64,000 bases of DNA from Paracoccidioides lutzii Pb01 (taxonomy: Eukaryota > Ascomycota > Eurotiomycetes > Onygenales > Ajellomycetaceae), in contig NW_015440950.1 in the NCBI RefSeq assembly GCF_000150705.2, positions 372,001 through 436,000 of the forward strand. Direction: 5' to 3'. The translations under genes were made by a program, and so were the position numbers. Positions 13,191 to 24,949 of this stretch are shown piece after piece (the stretch's first letter is position 1; each line of letters opens with the position of its first letter). The notes beneath the pieces are model-generated. The model had not been told where the DNA came from, did not search any database, and worked only from the letters and a program-made list of their open reading frames with translations.

Positions 13191-14938
13191 TGTGCTATTG
13201 AAGCAAAGAGGCTGTCAGTATGGATCAAAGGGGGAGATTTCGAAAGGGCGGGGAGTCGGGAAAGAAGAGGTCGTACACACAGTTCAGATCAGCGGACTCG
13301 AATGGCACGGAGTCCGCAGCGAGTGGATGGGGTGTGGAGTTGGGATTGCGGCGGGAGAGGCGTCGGAGCGGATGGGGTGTGGAGAGAGTGAGGAGGTGGA
13401 GGGTGAAGATAGAGACTTTAGGAAAGGAGGAGGGTGAGGGAAGTGGTGAAGAATTGGGGGTAGAACGGCCAGTCCGCAGCTGAGGGATCAGGGGAGATCA
13501 GGGCCCGGCATCGACCTGTTTGTGTGCTGGCAGAATGATCAGGTAAGGGGAGGAGTTGAAGCTATGCCTCCAGCATCATCGACATCATCAACCTCAGAAA
13601 CATCATCGCATCATCATCATCATCATCATCATCAACCTCAGTGGAATGTTCTGTCTGGGTGGTTTGAAGGTTAACCCACGTGATCTTCAGTTAGACGCGA
13701 TAGGCGATAAGCACTAACCTGTTTTGGGAAGACCCCTGCCGGCGTTACCATACAGTATGTACAGTACAAGGCCAGTGCCGTACGTTAAATACCGGGTAGT
13801 CTGATTACCTGAAGATATCATCATACATTTCATCATGCTACAGAGCAACACAAAACAACAGGAAACAAGACTGAAAGATGTATTAGAGCGGAGTGGGAGA
13901 GCGACTGGGTTATTTAAAAATATACCTAGGCAATACATATACATGTTGTTCTATCTCACGAGTTGTTACCTGCACTAAAGTAGACTCACCCTCCCTTTAC
14001 TAAAGCCCACTGGAAGTTGGTTATCTATTTACAGCTCAACATTTCGTCTGCGCCCGTCACAGAGGCCAAAACATCGAATCACATCACCTCATCCAGTCTG
14101 GCCTTGGGAAACTGAGCTAAATATCCAGCCAAACAACACCCCAAATTCCAGCCCGCTCGCCGCAACAACCGACTCCCTGGCTGAGCATCCTCCCTCCCGA
14201 CTTGAACATACCTCTTTGCCTATATATCCTTTCCACACAAACCTCCCCCACCACCCCAAGACCTGCAGCGGCCTCCAGTTCAAATCCTACCGTCTGCAGT
14301 CTGTTTCCCTGTCCCGTTGGCCTTGGACGACGTGAACGAAACTACTAACTACCGTAATACCTATTTACTCAACCCCATCACATCTCCTGAGTATCTGGAA
14401 ACGCGTTCTCTGACCCCCTTCTTCTCCCCCCCCCCTCAATAAATAAATCTCATCTCTTATCTCTTTTCCTTCGCCCTCGACACAATCAGCCCACCTCACC
14501 ACTCCTCGTCTCTCGACTCCCTTTGACCTACATTCCCACACGCGGGCAGCTGGTCTGTTCTTGTTGCCAAACGACTCTCCTCCCACTGTGACTCCACTCC
14601 CGGGCTTCGTGTGCCTTTTTTTTTTTTTTTTTTTTTTCCTTTTTTGAAGAAAGCGAAACAGCTGGTGTTTAGCCATTCCCAATCGACTCGGCATATTACA
14701 ACCCCCTCGAATCCATTGCGTTCAGCTCGTCCCTATCATTCCTCCTATTTAGGCGGTCTCCCTTTCACTTTAAACACCCTTCATCTCGGCTTAGCCAACC
14801 AACCTGGCCCCGTTTTCGTCAGTTGGTTTTAAATAAAGTAATACTTCGAAGACATCTGAGGGGAGGTATATTACCAAATTATTTGGCTGCGGTTGTTTTG
14901 CTGGCTTCTGATTTGGTGAATGCATACTTCTGGAAATC
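13191..14938. other. Divergent promoter region NST1/RHO2, 1.75 kb
   Basis: Shared upstream region of two outward-transcribed genes. It contains a 19-nt direct repeat with one mismatch (13321-13339 and 13366-13384), a CAT trinucleotide tract at about 13601-13634, pyrimidine-rich stretches at 14400-14530 and a 22-nt T-run at 14616-14637. No gene is supported. Confidence 0.6.
13601..13634. repeat. (CAT)n microsatellite
   Basis: About ten CAT/ATC units, slightly interrupted, in the upstream region of NST1. Confidence 0.9.
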
Positions 14939-15892
14939 ATGGCACAACAACAACTGCAGCAGCTGCAGACGGAGAATGTCATGAGAAGGTATGTGGATGG
15001 AAAACACCTTTGGAGCTGGTGATATTCGCGATCTACAGGCCTTTGGACCGGTATTTTGATATTTGATTTAGTGATCTGATCTGATAATTGGTCGTCCAGG
15101 AAGCTGGTGATAATAGGAGATGGTGCTTGCGGTAAGACAAGTCTGTTGAGTGTGTTTACTCTTGGCTATTTCCCGACTGTAAGTGCTTCTCCTCCAGTTT
15201 GAGATTTTGAGTCCCTCAGTCAAACTAACCTGTGAAAACTTAGCATTATGTGAGTGTAAACCGATATATAAAGTATCCATGATCCATTGTGACCCCATGA
15301 CTTCTAACGATAAAGCGCATTCGAAAAGGTTCCTACGGTTTTCGAAAACTACGTAACAGATTGTCGCGTTGACGGTCGATCAGTCCAACTCGCTCTATGG
15401 GATACTGCTGGGCAGGAAGATTACGAACGTTTACGACCACTTGCATATTCAAAAGCCCATGTTCTCCTAATTGCGTTCGCGGTAGATACTCCGGATTCTC
15501 TTGAGAACGTTCGAAATAAGGTAAACTTACCACCCTTGTCATGCTTGACTTGCAAATCTATTCCCCTTGTTACCTCATAATTGGTATATATTAATATAAC
15601 GCAGTGGATTGAAGAAGCAAATGAACGCTGCCCTGATGTCCCAATCATACTGGTGGGCTTGAAGAAAGATCTGCGCGAGGACCCCCTTGCAATTGAAGAA
15701 ATGAGAAAGAAGTCTCTGCGCTTCATTTCCTCGAAGGAAGGCCACGACACAGCAGCCCAGGTAGGGGCAAGAAAATATTTAGAATGCTCATCCCTCACCG
15801 GCGAAGGTGTCGATGACGTTTTCGAAGCTGCAACCCGCGCAGCTCTTTTAACTTTTGAAAAGGACAGAGGATCTTGCTGCGTTATCCTATGA
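14939..15892 (+). CDS. RHO2: Rho2-family small GTPase
   Basis: Prenylated Rho GTPase of the Rho2 (RhoB) group, acting at the plasma membrane in cell-wall and polarity control. Exons 14939..14988, 15100..15178, 15244..15249, 15329..15520, 15605..15892 give 204 residues. P-loop GDGACGKT is at 23-30, switch I FPTHYVPTVFENY at 41-53, DTAGQ at 70-74, and ECSSLTGEG near the C-terminus. The last four residues, CVIL, form a CAAX box whose final Leu predicts geranylgeranylation. Exon 3 is only 6 nt and encodes His44-Tyr45. Skipping it would delete two residues of the effector loop, where S. pombe Rho2 has Glu-Tyr, so it is required. The Gln-rich N-terminus (MAQQQLQQLQ) is lineage-specific. Confidence 0.93.
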
Positions 15893-17314
15893 GACTATAT
15901 GCCTATATCTTGCCCATCAGTCAATCTATTTCCCGCTGTTGCTCGATGGAAATAAACAACAACCCTTACTCGCACATCACCGCCCCACCCCGCCCCACGG
16001 CGAATATTTCATTTCATAATCCCTTTCGAAAATTTCGGTTGTATCATTTTACGCAAAATAATGTCTGGTGGAAAAGGAAAAGAGGGAAACTGAGTTACAT
16101 TCTATGTTATATGCGACGTACTCTTTTCGACTCGAACTAGTACTATCATGCATTCGCGGCGTTCTTGGGGTTTTCTTTTTCGATGGCTGACTTTCGATTG
16201 TTGGATGTTAATTTTTCGGTTCACTTCATTCTTTTGCCCCATCGATGCCCTCCCGGTTTCACACCTCTTTCTACATCTTTACTTCTTGTGAATTCTTGAA
16301 AGCTTTACTTTCTCCTTTCTCTTAACCAATTCCTCTTGTATGCCGTGCCATGTTTTCAATTCCTCTTATAACATAACTGTTGTCTTTTGCATGAGTTTCT
16401 ACCCCAAATATGTGGCGGTGTGCCTTATAACATACTAATACCTTTGCGTTTCTTTGCTTTGATTTCGTTATTGCTTCGCTTGGTAAGCAATCCTTCAAAA
16501 TCTTTTTCCCCCAGGTCTTGTTCCCCTTTATCCCATCTCCAACCTGGTTTTCTGTTTGAAAATCTTCCCATCGTTTATAGCCTTCAACATGTCGGTTTTA
16601 CCACTCCCCTATTACCTACCTAGATATCTTGTCATCCTTAGTGGTGATGAACGACAGCGACTGATCAAACCCCATGATTGTCTACATACGAGATTATTAC
16701 TGTTTCATCTATTTTATGTGCCCCTGTCTCGTTCCAGATTCTAATTCACCGTTTCTTCTGGATTTCTAAGACTACTATTGAGGTCACTGCACCAATCTAA
16801 CAGCACTGGATGGATCTAGCCGTTTGTTTAAAACCCATGCAAAGGCATATCTATACGTATTTGATTTCCCAGGCAGAAGTCGATGACGAGGGTTGCTCCG
16901 TTGGTATAATTTTGTACACGATTTGGCATGGCTTTTGTCAGTTTGTTTCTAAAATAGCAGGCCGATGTCCCTGTTACCAAGTGTATACCTCCGCATAAAA
17001 TATAATGAGCAGCGCCGTATCTTGAACGTGAGAAACGAAATGGAAGAATAGTCTAATAATGAAACGTGCAGTACATGCATATATTTGGAAAGTAAGAGGC
17101 AAAACAAGCCGTAGAACGAAGAGAAACATGTGTTGCATCCATGTAATATACAATCCTTCAACCACAATGCATGTCCAAAATGCAACGCAAGCATCCTTCC
17201 TCCGCTGAACGATATGAAAGGTCACAAAAAGAAAAAAAAAAATTGCCCCTATCAAATCCCAGCAACTTTTCCCATAAACTCCACCACCAATACCACATCC
17301 CCACACTCCACCAT
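15893..17314. other. Convergent intergenic region, 1.4 kb
   Basis: 3' flanks of RHO2 and mL40. It is T-rich on the plus strand through 16200-16600. Several 60-80 codon frames exist, but none has a recognisable domain or a plausible start context. No gene is supported. Confidence 0.55.
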
Positions 17315-18202
17315 CTACCTCTTCCAATTATAATTCCATCCCTCCTTGCTCGGCCCCTCCGTCTGCATCCTCCCATACTCAATCGGTATCTGATCCGTGA
17401 AAACACCCTTTTTATTCATCGAGATACGGAACAACCTTCCGTCATCGCCAACGCCCGTGCGCAGCTCCTCACACGCATCCCGCATGCTGTTCCATTGCCG
17501 TTCCAGCTCAAGATGGCGTGCCTCACGCTTCTTGGCGCAGTACAGTTGCCAGGCGCGGTGGATGGTCCAGTGGCGCAGATAGCGGTTCCGGGAGAAGCGG
17601 AGAGGGCGTGGGGTGAGGGGGTGGTAGAGGAAGTAGCGGATTAGAGCTGGAAGGGGGTGGGTGGGTTAGTTCTTCTCTGGCTGCTAACGGATGGTATTCT
17701 TTTTGGTTTGGGGTTGGAAGGGAGTAGGAGTCGGGATGGGATTGCGAATGCGAGGAGATATTGAGGTTTCCCCCAGGCTGGCGCTCCTTTGCATGTTTCC
17801 GTTGCGTTGCTCCCATGAATACATGAGACATGTATACATACATATCTGAGCAGTCGGTAACATTCAATATCAACGTCTTCCTCTCTTACCCTTCCACGCC
17901 AGCCCGTCCCAATCAATCGAACTCCCCCATCATATACACATCAAACTGTACTTACTAACGCGCTTATCAACATCATTTTTCCCTTTTCTCGCCGACAAAG
18001 AGGGCCCGGCAGAAAATTGCCGTGAAAATACCGATGTTTGAGGTTGAGCGCACACCCGACTTGACGAAGACGACAACAATACTGACGATTGGGGTGAGGA
18101 CAATGGGGACGTAAAGTGTGCGTGCGGACGAGTGATTGGAATCTTGAAAACACCCGCGAGCGATGCGAGGTCGGGGGAGAGTTGTCTCATTGTAGTTTCC
18201 AA
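17315..18202 (-). CDS. MRPL28: mitochondrial large ribosomal subunit protein mL40 (Mrpl28 family)
   Basis: Structural protein of the mitochondrial 54S ribosomal subunit. Two exons, 18202..17956 and 17646..17315, separated by a 309-nt intron with an ACTAACC branch site and CCAG acceptor, give 192 residues. The N-terminus is Ser/Arg-rich and nearly free of acidic residues, with FSAGPSL resembling a mitochondrial presequence cleavage region. The second exon carries the family core: TLIRYFLYHPLTPRPLRFSR, RHWTIHRAWQLY, and the C-terminal IPIEYGRMQT...GWNYNWKR. A second ATG at residue 5 (MRQLSP) is an alternative start. Each exon alone gives only short frames, so the gene is easy to miss. Confidence 0.85.
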
Positions 18203-19077
18203 TATGGTGGATGATGGGATTGGGAGAGGCAGGTAGAGATGGGTTTATTGTCCTTTTTCAATAATAAGTTTTAAGAATTATTTTTTGGTCCATAGCAACC
18301 AATTCACTCCATTTCACAAAGATAGAGGTATATAGATAAAGTGATCAAGAGTGCCTCTTCTGATATGTCGGGGTTGGGGTGTTTATGAGAAGGTTTTGAG
18401 GAAATTTGGGTAATCCGGGCGGGCGGACTGGTGAATTATGATTGGTCAAATTAAACGCTAGGCGCCGTACCTGAATCACAAGCGCTTATATGTTACGGTA
18501 TGTTTACCACATTTTACACTTCCATACAAGAACACCACAGCCACCTTGATGGACAGAAATAGCTGCGGAAGCTTGTAGTAGAAAATCTTGAAAATTTTGC
18601 GGTAGCTAGCTTGGGAACTTGCCTAGGGAACTGTCGGATAAGAAGATTGTTTAGCTGTAATGTACCAACGACGGGAATCAAAAAGAAAGAAAAGAAAGAA
18701 TTATGCCTAGAAAAAGGCTATTCGTAGAATCGTGTCTCAGAAACTAGCCCACTTTATTTACGGTTATCTCCTTTGGATTAGCAAACAAGCCAGCAAAAAA
18801 CGCCGTTAAGATGCTTAGGAATACAGATATCGTGCTGATCGTGGAGTTCGGTTCTCTGATAAAAAGAAAAGAGACAGAGTAGACAGTGAGAGAATTATAG
18901 GGATGAGTCAGTCCTACTTGAAGAAAATCAAAAAGTAATGGGAAAAAAGGTCAAGTAAAGGACGACCTAGAACTTGTCAATCGCGTTCAAGCATTGGTTT
19001 TAAAGATAGCTGTAGTGCAGTATTGGGTATAGGCACCAGTAATTCCTCTTGGTACTTTCTTTCAATGCTTTGTTTAT
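18203..19077. other. Intergenic, 875 nt
   Basis: Lies between the mL40 start and the stop of the RING-CH gene on the same strand. No gene and no strong motif seen. Confidence 0.55.
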
Positions 19078-20757
19078 TTACTGTGACCCCCTACTGCCCA
19101 CAACCTTCTTCTTCGACCGATCGTAATTCAGGACCTTTCGTTTGCGATGCGTACTAGCCAGCTTCCACCGGCAGTACAACACCAGAGCATCCTTCAAAAG
19201 TACAAACAAACACCCTCCAACCACGCTCCGTCCCCATTTGCTCTGCAGCAAGCCCACCCTCCCTTTGTCAAGTACGGGACCTGATGCTGCGGAGGGAGCC
19301 GTTGTCCACGCCTTCGGCAAGGCCAATTTTAGCACGCCGCCCATCGATGCGGAGATGGCAGGGAATAGCAACGCCCCTAGAACCGTGTCTGCGATACTGC
19401 TGGTGTCGTGGATGATGGCATCCTGTCGTCGACCGAGCATTTGGTTGCCTTGGTCAGCCCCACCTTCGGCAGCTTGGTTTTGAGCAGCTTCGCCATTATC
19501 GGCACCATTCACCTGAGGGGCCTCTCCACCAGCTCCAGGTAACGGATGTAGATTAGCAGCATTTTCATCGTTGTTTCCTCCACCAAGCCCAAGTTGTAAC
19601 TCCAAATCGATCTCCATGAGAATATCGCCATGGCCTATCTCAGCGACACCATGAGCTCCGGCCTGTCCATCGGCAGGACCATCCTCCCCCGAACGGGGCT
19701 GGACCTCCGCAATCCATTTCCTCTCCAATTTCCCAAAAAGTTTCTCGTAGACCATACCGTAAAAGCTCTTAGCATAAGGTAGCGCAGCAAACGCCATAGA
19801 GGCACTGGGCGGCCAGAAATCCATCTCCAGCTCCTGACTGCCCGCCTGATGCGTGGCGAAGAAAAGAACGGGGATGGCCGGCAGCAGACCTTCGGCATAC
19901 TTCGTTCTCGAAAGTATAAGCAGAACGGGTATAAGGGGTAATCCAAAATTCAACCGTGGATTCCACGTCGCGTCCCTCCGCGTCTGGAATATCCGCTGCG
20001 CATCCTCTGAGCCAAAAACGAAGTACACGGAATACACGCCATGCGCACAGCAGCCCGCCCACACCGTGCCGGCCAGCGTGAATACCATTCCCGGAAGCAC
20101 CAGGCGACTAGCTAGCCGCTCAACGGACCGGACCATATCAACAACCAAGCTGCGCGGGCGAGATATGACGATTTCGGATTTGCATTGTGGACAATAAAGT
20201 TTTGCGGGGCGTCCGGTGTGTTTTCGCGAGGCGGGGTTTTCGATGTCGGCCAGCCAGTCGAGGAGGCAGGCTTCATGGGCTGTTAGGGCGCAGGGACATG
20301 GGGAACGCCACTCCGTGTTCATTGGGGTATCTTCTGTTTCGTCGGTGTAGCAGATCCAACACTTACGTGGATCGGAAACGGCAAGAGTATCATTTTTTTG
20401 TATTGCGGTGGAGGATGAGGGGTCGTCCATTGCTGCGGGCGCTGGATCTTGGGGTTCTGTCTGTTTTTGCTCCCGTTGTTCGCCTTCTTGCGATTGTTGT
20501 TGTTGTTGTTGTTGATGTTGTGGTGGTGGTGGTATATCAGATTTATGCAGTGTGTTCTCTGTCTCCGGTGTCTGTGCCGCGATACTTCTCGAAACCTTCG
20601 GGAAAACGACGTCTGAAGAGGTTGTAAGAAAGGATGAATCCGTTTCGGATTGAGACGCTTCATCTCTCTCGCCGGATAATGTGGTGCGGCTAGTTGTTTG
20701 GAGGGCAGTAGATGGTCGCTGCCTGCCCCCAGGAGGCTGCTGGGGCAAAGATGCCAT
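19078..20757 (-). CDS. RING-CH (MARCH5-like) membrane E3 ubiquitin ligase
   Basis: Single-exon gene of 559 residues. A RING-CH (C4HC3) zinc domain is explicit: Cys133, Cys136, Cys154, Cys156, His161, Cys164, Cys189 and Cys192, with Trp168 (LLDW). It is preceded by a disordered N-terminus with a short polyGln run (residues 82-88). After it come hydrophobic segments near 218-245, 270-305, 450-475 and 510-535. The first reads GTVWAGCCAHGVYSVYFVFG, similar in pattern to the first membrane segment of metazoan MARCHF5, a mitochondrial and peroxisomal E3. A Gly/Ala/Asn-rich loop lies at about 375-440. A membrane ubiquitin ligase is well supported; the organelle is inference. Confidence 0.82.
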   Translation of the reverse strand: MASLPQQPPGGRQRPSTALQTTSRTTLSGERDEASQSETDSSFLTTSSDVVFPKVSRSIAAQTPETENTLHKSDIPPPPQHQQQQQQQSQEGEQREQKQTEPQDPAPAAMDDPSSSTAIQKNDTLAVSDPRKCWICYTDETEDTPMNTEWRSPCPCALTAHEACLLDWLADIENPASRKHTGRPAKLYCPQCKSEIVISRPRSLVVDMVRSVERLASRLVLPGMVFTLAGTVWAGCCAHGVYSVYFVFGSEDAQRIFQTRRDATWNPRLNFGLPLIPVLLILSRTKYAEGLLPAIPVLFFATHQAGSQELEMDFWPPSASMAFAALPYAKSFYGMVYEKLFGKLERKWIAEVQPRSGEDGPADGQAGAHGVAEIGHGDILMEIDLELQLGLGGGNNDENAANLHPLPGAGGEAPQVNGADNGEAAQNQAAEGGADQGNQMLGRRQDAIIHDTSSIADTVLGALLFPAISASMGGVLKLALPKAWTTAPSAASGPVLDKGRVGLLQSKWGRSVVGGCLFVLLKDALVLYCRWKLASTHRKRKVLNYDRSKKKVVGSRGSQ

Positions 20758-21780
20758 GCTGAATGAGATAAGTGAAGGAATGAATCAATGTAGTTGCAGC
20801 TAACGGGTATCTTCGTCGAGAATAAGGTCTCTCTAATAATTGTGTAATTCAGGCCGCCATATTACCTGCACAGCAAGGCAGTAGTGTAACAAGGAGTAGA
20901 GTGGTATTGGCGGAAGAAAGCTTTCTTTGAAAATATTTGATGCTGGTTTACTGTGCAACTCTCTCCCAAAACAGCTTCAAGACGTCAGAGGCAAGGAAGT
21001 CACGTGATATGATCTTTTTTTAAACCTCGGAGCTTTCCAAAGAGTCGCCAAAAAGGGCGGGTTAAGTACGGGAAGGCCCCATTCATTTTAGTTTTGGACA
21101 AAGAGGCTATGGAGATACAACCGCATACAAAGATCTAACGGATATGTGCCGGTAATGTACGGGAGAAATACGAAAATCCCATCAATCGACAAATGAAAAG
21201 AAAGGAAAACGGTGAGAGAGCACTACAGCTTAAAACCACAGGCCGACAGTAGCCTATATAAAACAGCTATCAAGCAAAGAGAATGCTTCTTATTTACAAA
21301 AAAACAGTCAGTAAAAGACATTATACAGATCAATGGATGGATGGATGGATGGACAGACATTTGAAATGGGATGAAGATGACGTGAACAAAATCCCCTTGT
21401 TCAACTTCTTCTGAAAACATTTCTTGACCAGAATCAACACTTCAGAGCTGAAAAGAAGCACGAGCAACCTGTTTCTATGCTCTTCCTTTCGCCTTGAAGA
21501 TATTTTGGGCTAAACGCGACACGCCAACTTTCGTGTGTGATTTTTTCCTTTTTGTTTTGACCTTCCACAACGCCAGGGATATCAGAGGAGGTAGAAAAGG
21601 GGAAGAACCTTTTAAGGCAAAAAGGGAGGTAAAGAGATCAAAAAATGGAGATACAAATAGTGAGGCTGAGTAATGCAATGGGACTGCTTCTTACACAGGT
21701 CTATCCGTCACGGGCAGCGTACACGCCAGGTGAAATGCCCGGTGTTGGTTGACTGGTGCAGTTTTCAAGACGTGAAATTT
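20758..21780. other. Intergenic, 1 kb, with ATGG repeat
   Basis: Upstream of the RING-CH gene and downstream of ILV2, both on the minus strand. An ATGG tetranucleotide repeat of five units lies at about 21333-21352. A CACGTGA E-box is at about 21002. No gene is supported. Confidence 0.55.
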
Positions 21781-24261
21781 TCAACGGCCCGATCGCTTCT
21801 TCATGAGAGCTCTTCTCTCCTTCTCCTTGGCTGTAGGGCGGATAAAAAAGGATATCGAGTTAGTCATATGGTTACAACAACAACAACAACAACAACAGGA
21901 AACACGGTTAGAGTTTAGAAGTAACAGCCAGGGTGTGGTCACTAACCTTCATCATATACCAGAAATTCATGCAAGCCCTTACCCGTAGGAACCATGGGCA
22001 ACACAGGAACTTTCTTATCTGTAACCACTTCAAGCAAAGCAGGCCCCTCACTCTCAATAAGCCACTTCAAGCTAGCCTCCACATCGCTGGGTTTCGTGCA
22101 CCTCCTAGCCTGCACCCCCATAGCCTCAGACAGCTTGACGAAATCCGGATTCAGGTGGTGAGTATGCGCAAAGCGGTCCTCGTAGAAAAGACTCTGCCAC
22201 TGCGTAACCATCCCCTGCTCCTCGTTGTTCAGAACAATAACCTTAACGCCAATGTTGAACTGCGCCGCCGTTGATAGCTCTGTCAGCGTCATGTTGAAGG
22301 ATGCGTCGCCATCAATGTCAATCACGAGAGCCTCGGGACGTGCAACCTTAGCGCCGATGGCGGATGGGAGGCCGTATCCCATTGTCCCAAGGCCGCCGGA
22401 GGTGATCATGGTGCGTGGGTGGCGCCATCGGAAATGCTGGGCTGCCCACATCTGGTGCTGGCCGACACCAGTGGTGATGATGGTACGATCCTTCATGTGC
22501 GCGGTTAATTCGCTGAGTTTTTCGATGAGGGCTTGGGGTTTGATGAGGCCGTCTGGAGTTTGCTTGTCGTAGGATGAAAGGGGGAATCGCTTCTTCCAGT
22601 CGTTGATTTGCGCAAACCATTCGGGTCGTTCCTTGACGGTATTGATCTGTGGAAGCAAAAGGGCAAGGTTATCTGCACAGTCACCCTCCACTGATATCGT
22701 TGCTTGGACCACCTTGTTGACATTCTTAGGCACCATTTCGAAGTGGATGATGCCACCACGCTCTTCATGGGCAGCGGCCTTGGCTTGTGGAGCAAATTTG
22801 GGAATGCTGCCAGTAACACGGTCGTCGAATCGGGCGCCCAAGGCAATAATCAAATCTGCTTCCTGCATAGCCATGTTGGCGTAAGCTGAGCCGTGCATTC
22901 CCAGCATGTGGAGAGACTTAGGATCCATCTCGTCGAATCCACCTAGGCCCTGAAGAGTGGTTGTGACCGGGATATTTGCCTTATCCGCGAGCTGCTTGAG
23001 CAACTGTGGTCCTTCCGGGCGCGCAAGGATACCCTGACCAACATAGAGCACTGGCTTCTTCGCAATGTTAATCAGCTTAGCTGCACGCCCAATATTTGCC
23101 TCCAGGTAGCGGGCGTTAAGTTCACGGACAGCAAGGGTAGCGCTACTTGGCTGCGCGGGGAGAGTGCTGCTCATGGGAATAGGCTTTTGCAGGATGCTAG
23201 CGGTCACGTCTTTTGGGAGATCCACAAGAACGGGGCCTGGACGGCCACCAGTAGCTATTTCAAAGGCTTCCTTGATGCGTCTTGGGAGCTCAGCCACTGA
23301 TTTCACCATGACATTCCATTTAGTGCAAGCTCTAGATATGCCAATGACGTCTGCTTCCTGGAAAGCATCCGTGCCAATGGCAGTTGTAGCGACTTGGCCA
23401 CAGAAGACAACCATGGGAGTCCCATCCGAGAAAGCATCCTGGATTGGAGTGATAACATTAGTTGCACCTGGTCCTGAGGTGACAAGTACTACACCTGGTT
23501 TTCCTGTAGCTCTAGCATAGCCCTCAGCCATATGGCCAGCACCTTGTTCATGTCGTGGGAGCACAAAGTCGAAGTGCGGCGAGTTGAAAATGGCGTCAAA
23601 AACGGGCAAGATAGCACCGCCAGGGTATCCAACTGAACAATTGTGATTGTGATTGTAATTAGCATATGGAAGTTGATCAGGTATGTAATTTCTTCTTTTT
23701 CATTTTATTTATATTCTGGTGGTGACTCACAGATATGTTTAACGCCCTGCCTAAGCATCATCTCATGGAAAATCTCGCCTCCACTCATTCCAACAAATCT
23801 AGAGAGAATCGTGAGTAACAAGATACGTCAAGGCGCGCAAGGTGTGCCAATTGATGAGCGTAAAACGTACGAGTCATCTAAAGCTGATGGTTTCTGGTTT
23901 TGGAGAGGTGAAATGTCACTTGCAGGGACATATTGGTTAAAAGCAGGACTAGGACGTGGCCTCACTTGTCTATCCAGATGCGGTCAGTCAGCATTCACGA
24001 GCTTTTGAAGGCAGGTGATACTCAGTGCACTAAGAATATAAAGAAAGGATCAACGCACAAAGATGCAGCAGAGGCAACAGTGCTGTGCTCTCTTTTTGAC
24101 ACATTCCTTGTTGGAGGGTATTGAGCCAACGGATTGATCAGGGAAGAGAGTGAACAAGCAAGAGTAGAGGATGAGAATGATCTTGGACAATACAAAACAG
24201 ATGATGGTCTTAGAGACCAAAGGGCATGCAGCGCACGCCTTGATGACCGTATGGACATCAT
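21781..24261 (-). CDS. ILV2: acetolactate synthase (acetohydroxyacid synthase) catalytic subunit
   Basis: ThDP-dependent enzyme of the first shared step of valine, leucine and isoleucine synthesis, in mitochondria. Five exons: 24261..24059, 23969..23871, 23798..23731, 23632..21947, 21830..21781, giving 701 residues. The N-terminus (MMSIRSSRRALHALWSLRPS) is a basic presequence. Exon 2 supplies RPRPSPAFNQ, exon 3 FVGMSGGEIFHEMMLRQGVKHI, and the main exon GYPGGAILPVFDAI. Catalytic Glu152 is in RHEQGAGH; the ThDP site is GDASFNMTLTEL. The last 50-nt exon ends RRALMKKRSGR. Herbicide-contact positions around MVTQWQSLFYE and GARFDDRVTG look conventional. Residue 205 is Ala in GQVATTAIG, where yeast and plants have Pro. 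The last intron holds a GTT repeat. Confidence 0.95.
21874..21898. repeat. (CAA)n microsatellite in the last ILV2 intron
   Basis: Eight CAA units on the plus strand, GTT on the gene strand, inside intron 21831-21946. Confidence 0.9.
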
Positions 24262-24780
24262 CTTTGCAAGGGGTGAAATTGCCAAGGCCAGACGTAGAAA
24301 AGTGCAGCGAAAGAGGTGATTCGGTTAGAAGTAAGATCCAAATTGCGGAGGATAGGGCGTTTTTAAGGATGAATTGAAGTGTTGTTAAACTAATGAATGC
24401 AGGAGAGGAAAGACACAGAGGAGGAGGGCAGAGGGCAGAATTCAATCCAGAGCTAGTTCCTCTGTAAATCGTACGTATTATTATTACTTGCTTGCTCTTC
24501 CTTTGCTCTGTACTAGCTGCAAACTCAGCGTCTTTCTATCCTCGTCTCCCTCGAAGTGTTGTAGCTGAGATCAAAATCTCAGTCACTGCCCGCCGTGATT
24601 CTGCAGCGTGGTTGGACAGCTTCCCTCCTCCATGTGCGATCGTTCAACTCGCCTTTTTTGACTTCAGAAAGTTACCTCCGGTGTGTGCCCAGCAGCTGAT
24701 TCGGCGCGAGAATCGGGGTCCGTAGAGACTGTGATGCCGATAGTCGGACTGATTGGGCGCCGCCATTGGCCAGTTGCTTT

Positions 24781-24787
24781 TGACTCA
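24781..24787. promoter_or_regulatory. Gcn4/CpcA-type site TGACTCA
   Basis: Perfect 7-nt consensus, 520 nt upstream of the ILV2 start. It is the first of three such sites within 170 nt. Confidence 0.7.
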
Positions 24788-24848
24788 CGCCCCAACGATC
24801 CAAAAGTGGGTTCCCGTTGCCAAGACGCCGCCCGTCCCATGTATTCGC

Positions 24849-24855
24849 TGAGTCA
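24849..24855. promoter_or_regulatory. Gcn4/CpcA-type site TGAGTCA
   Basis: Perfect consensus in the opposite orientation, about 590 nt upstream of ILV2. Confidence 0.7.
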
Positions 24856-24940
24856 TCAAGGATCATCTGCAGATGCACGAGGTGAGCTAGACCATATCGG
24901 GACTAGTGGGCTCTTCCCACGCCAGAAATGAATCAATCTA

Positions 24941-24949
24941 ATGACTCAT
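24941..24949. promoter_or_regulatory. Gcn4/CpcA palindrome ATGACTCAT
   Basis: Full 9-nt optimal Gcn4 palindrome, 680 nt upstream of ILV2. Together with the two neighbouring sites it predicts amino-acid-starvation (cross-pathway) control of this branched-chain amino acid gene. Confidence 0.72.

Noticed and set aside
24050..24445. 131-codon minus-strand frame overlapping the first ILV2 exon
   Set aside because: Different frame from the basic presequence exon; it lacks conserved motifs and does not join to the RPRPSPAFN exon in phase.
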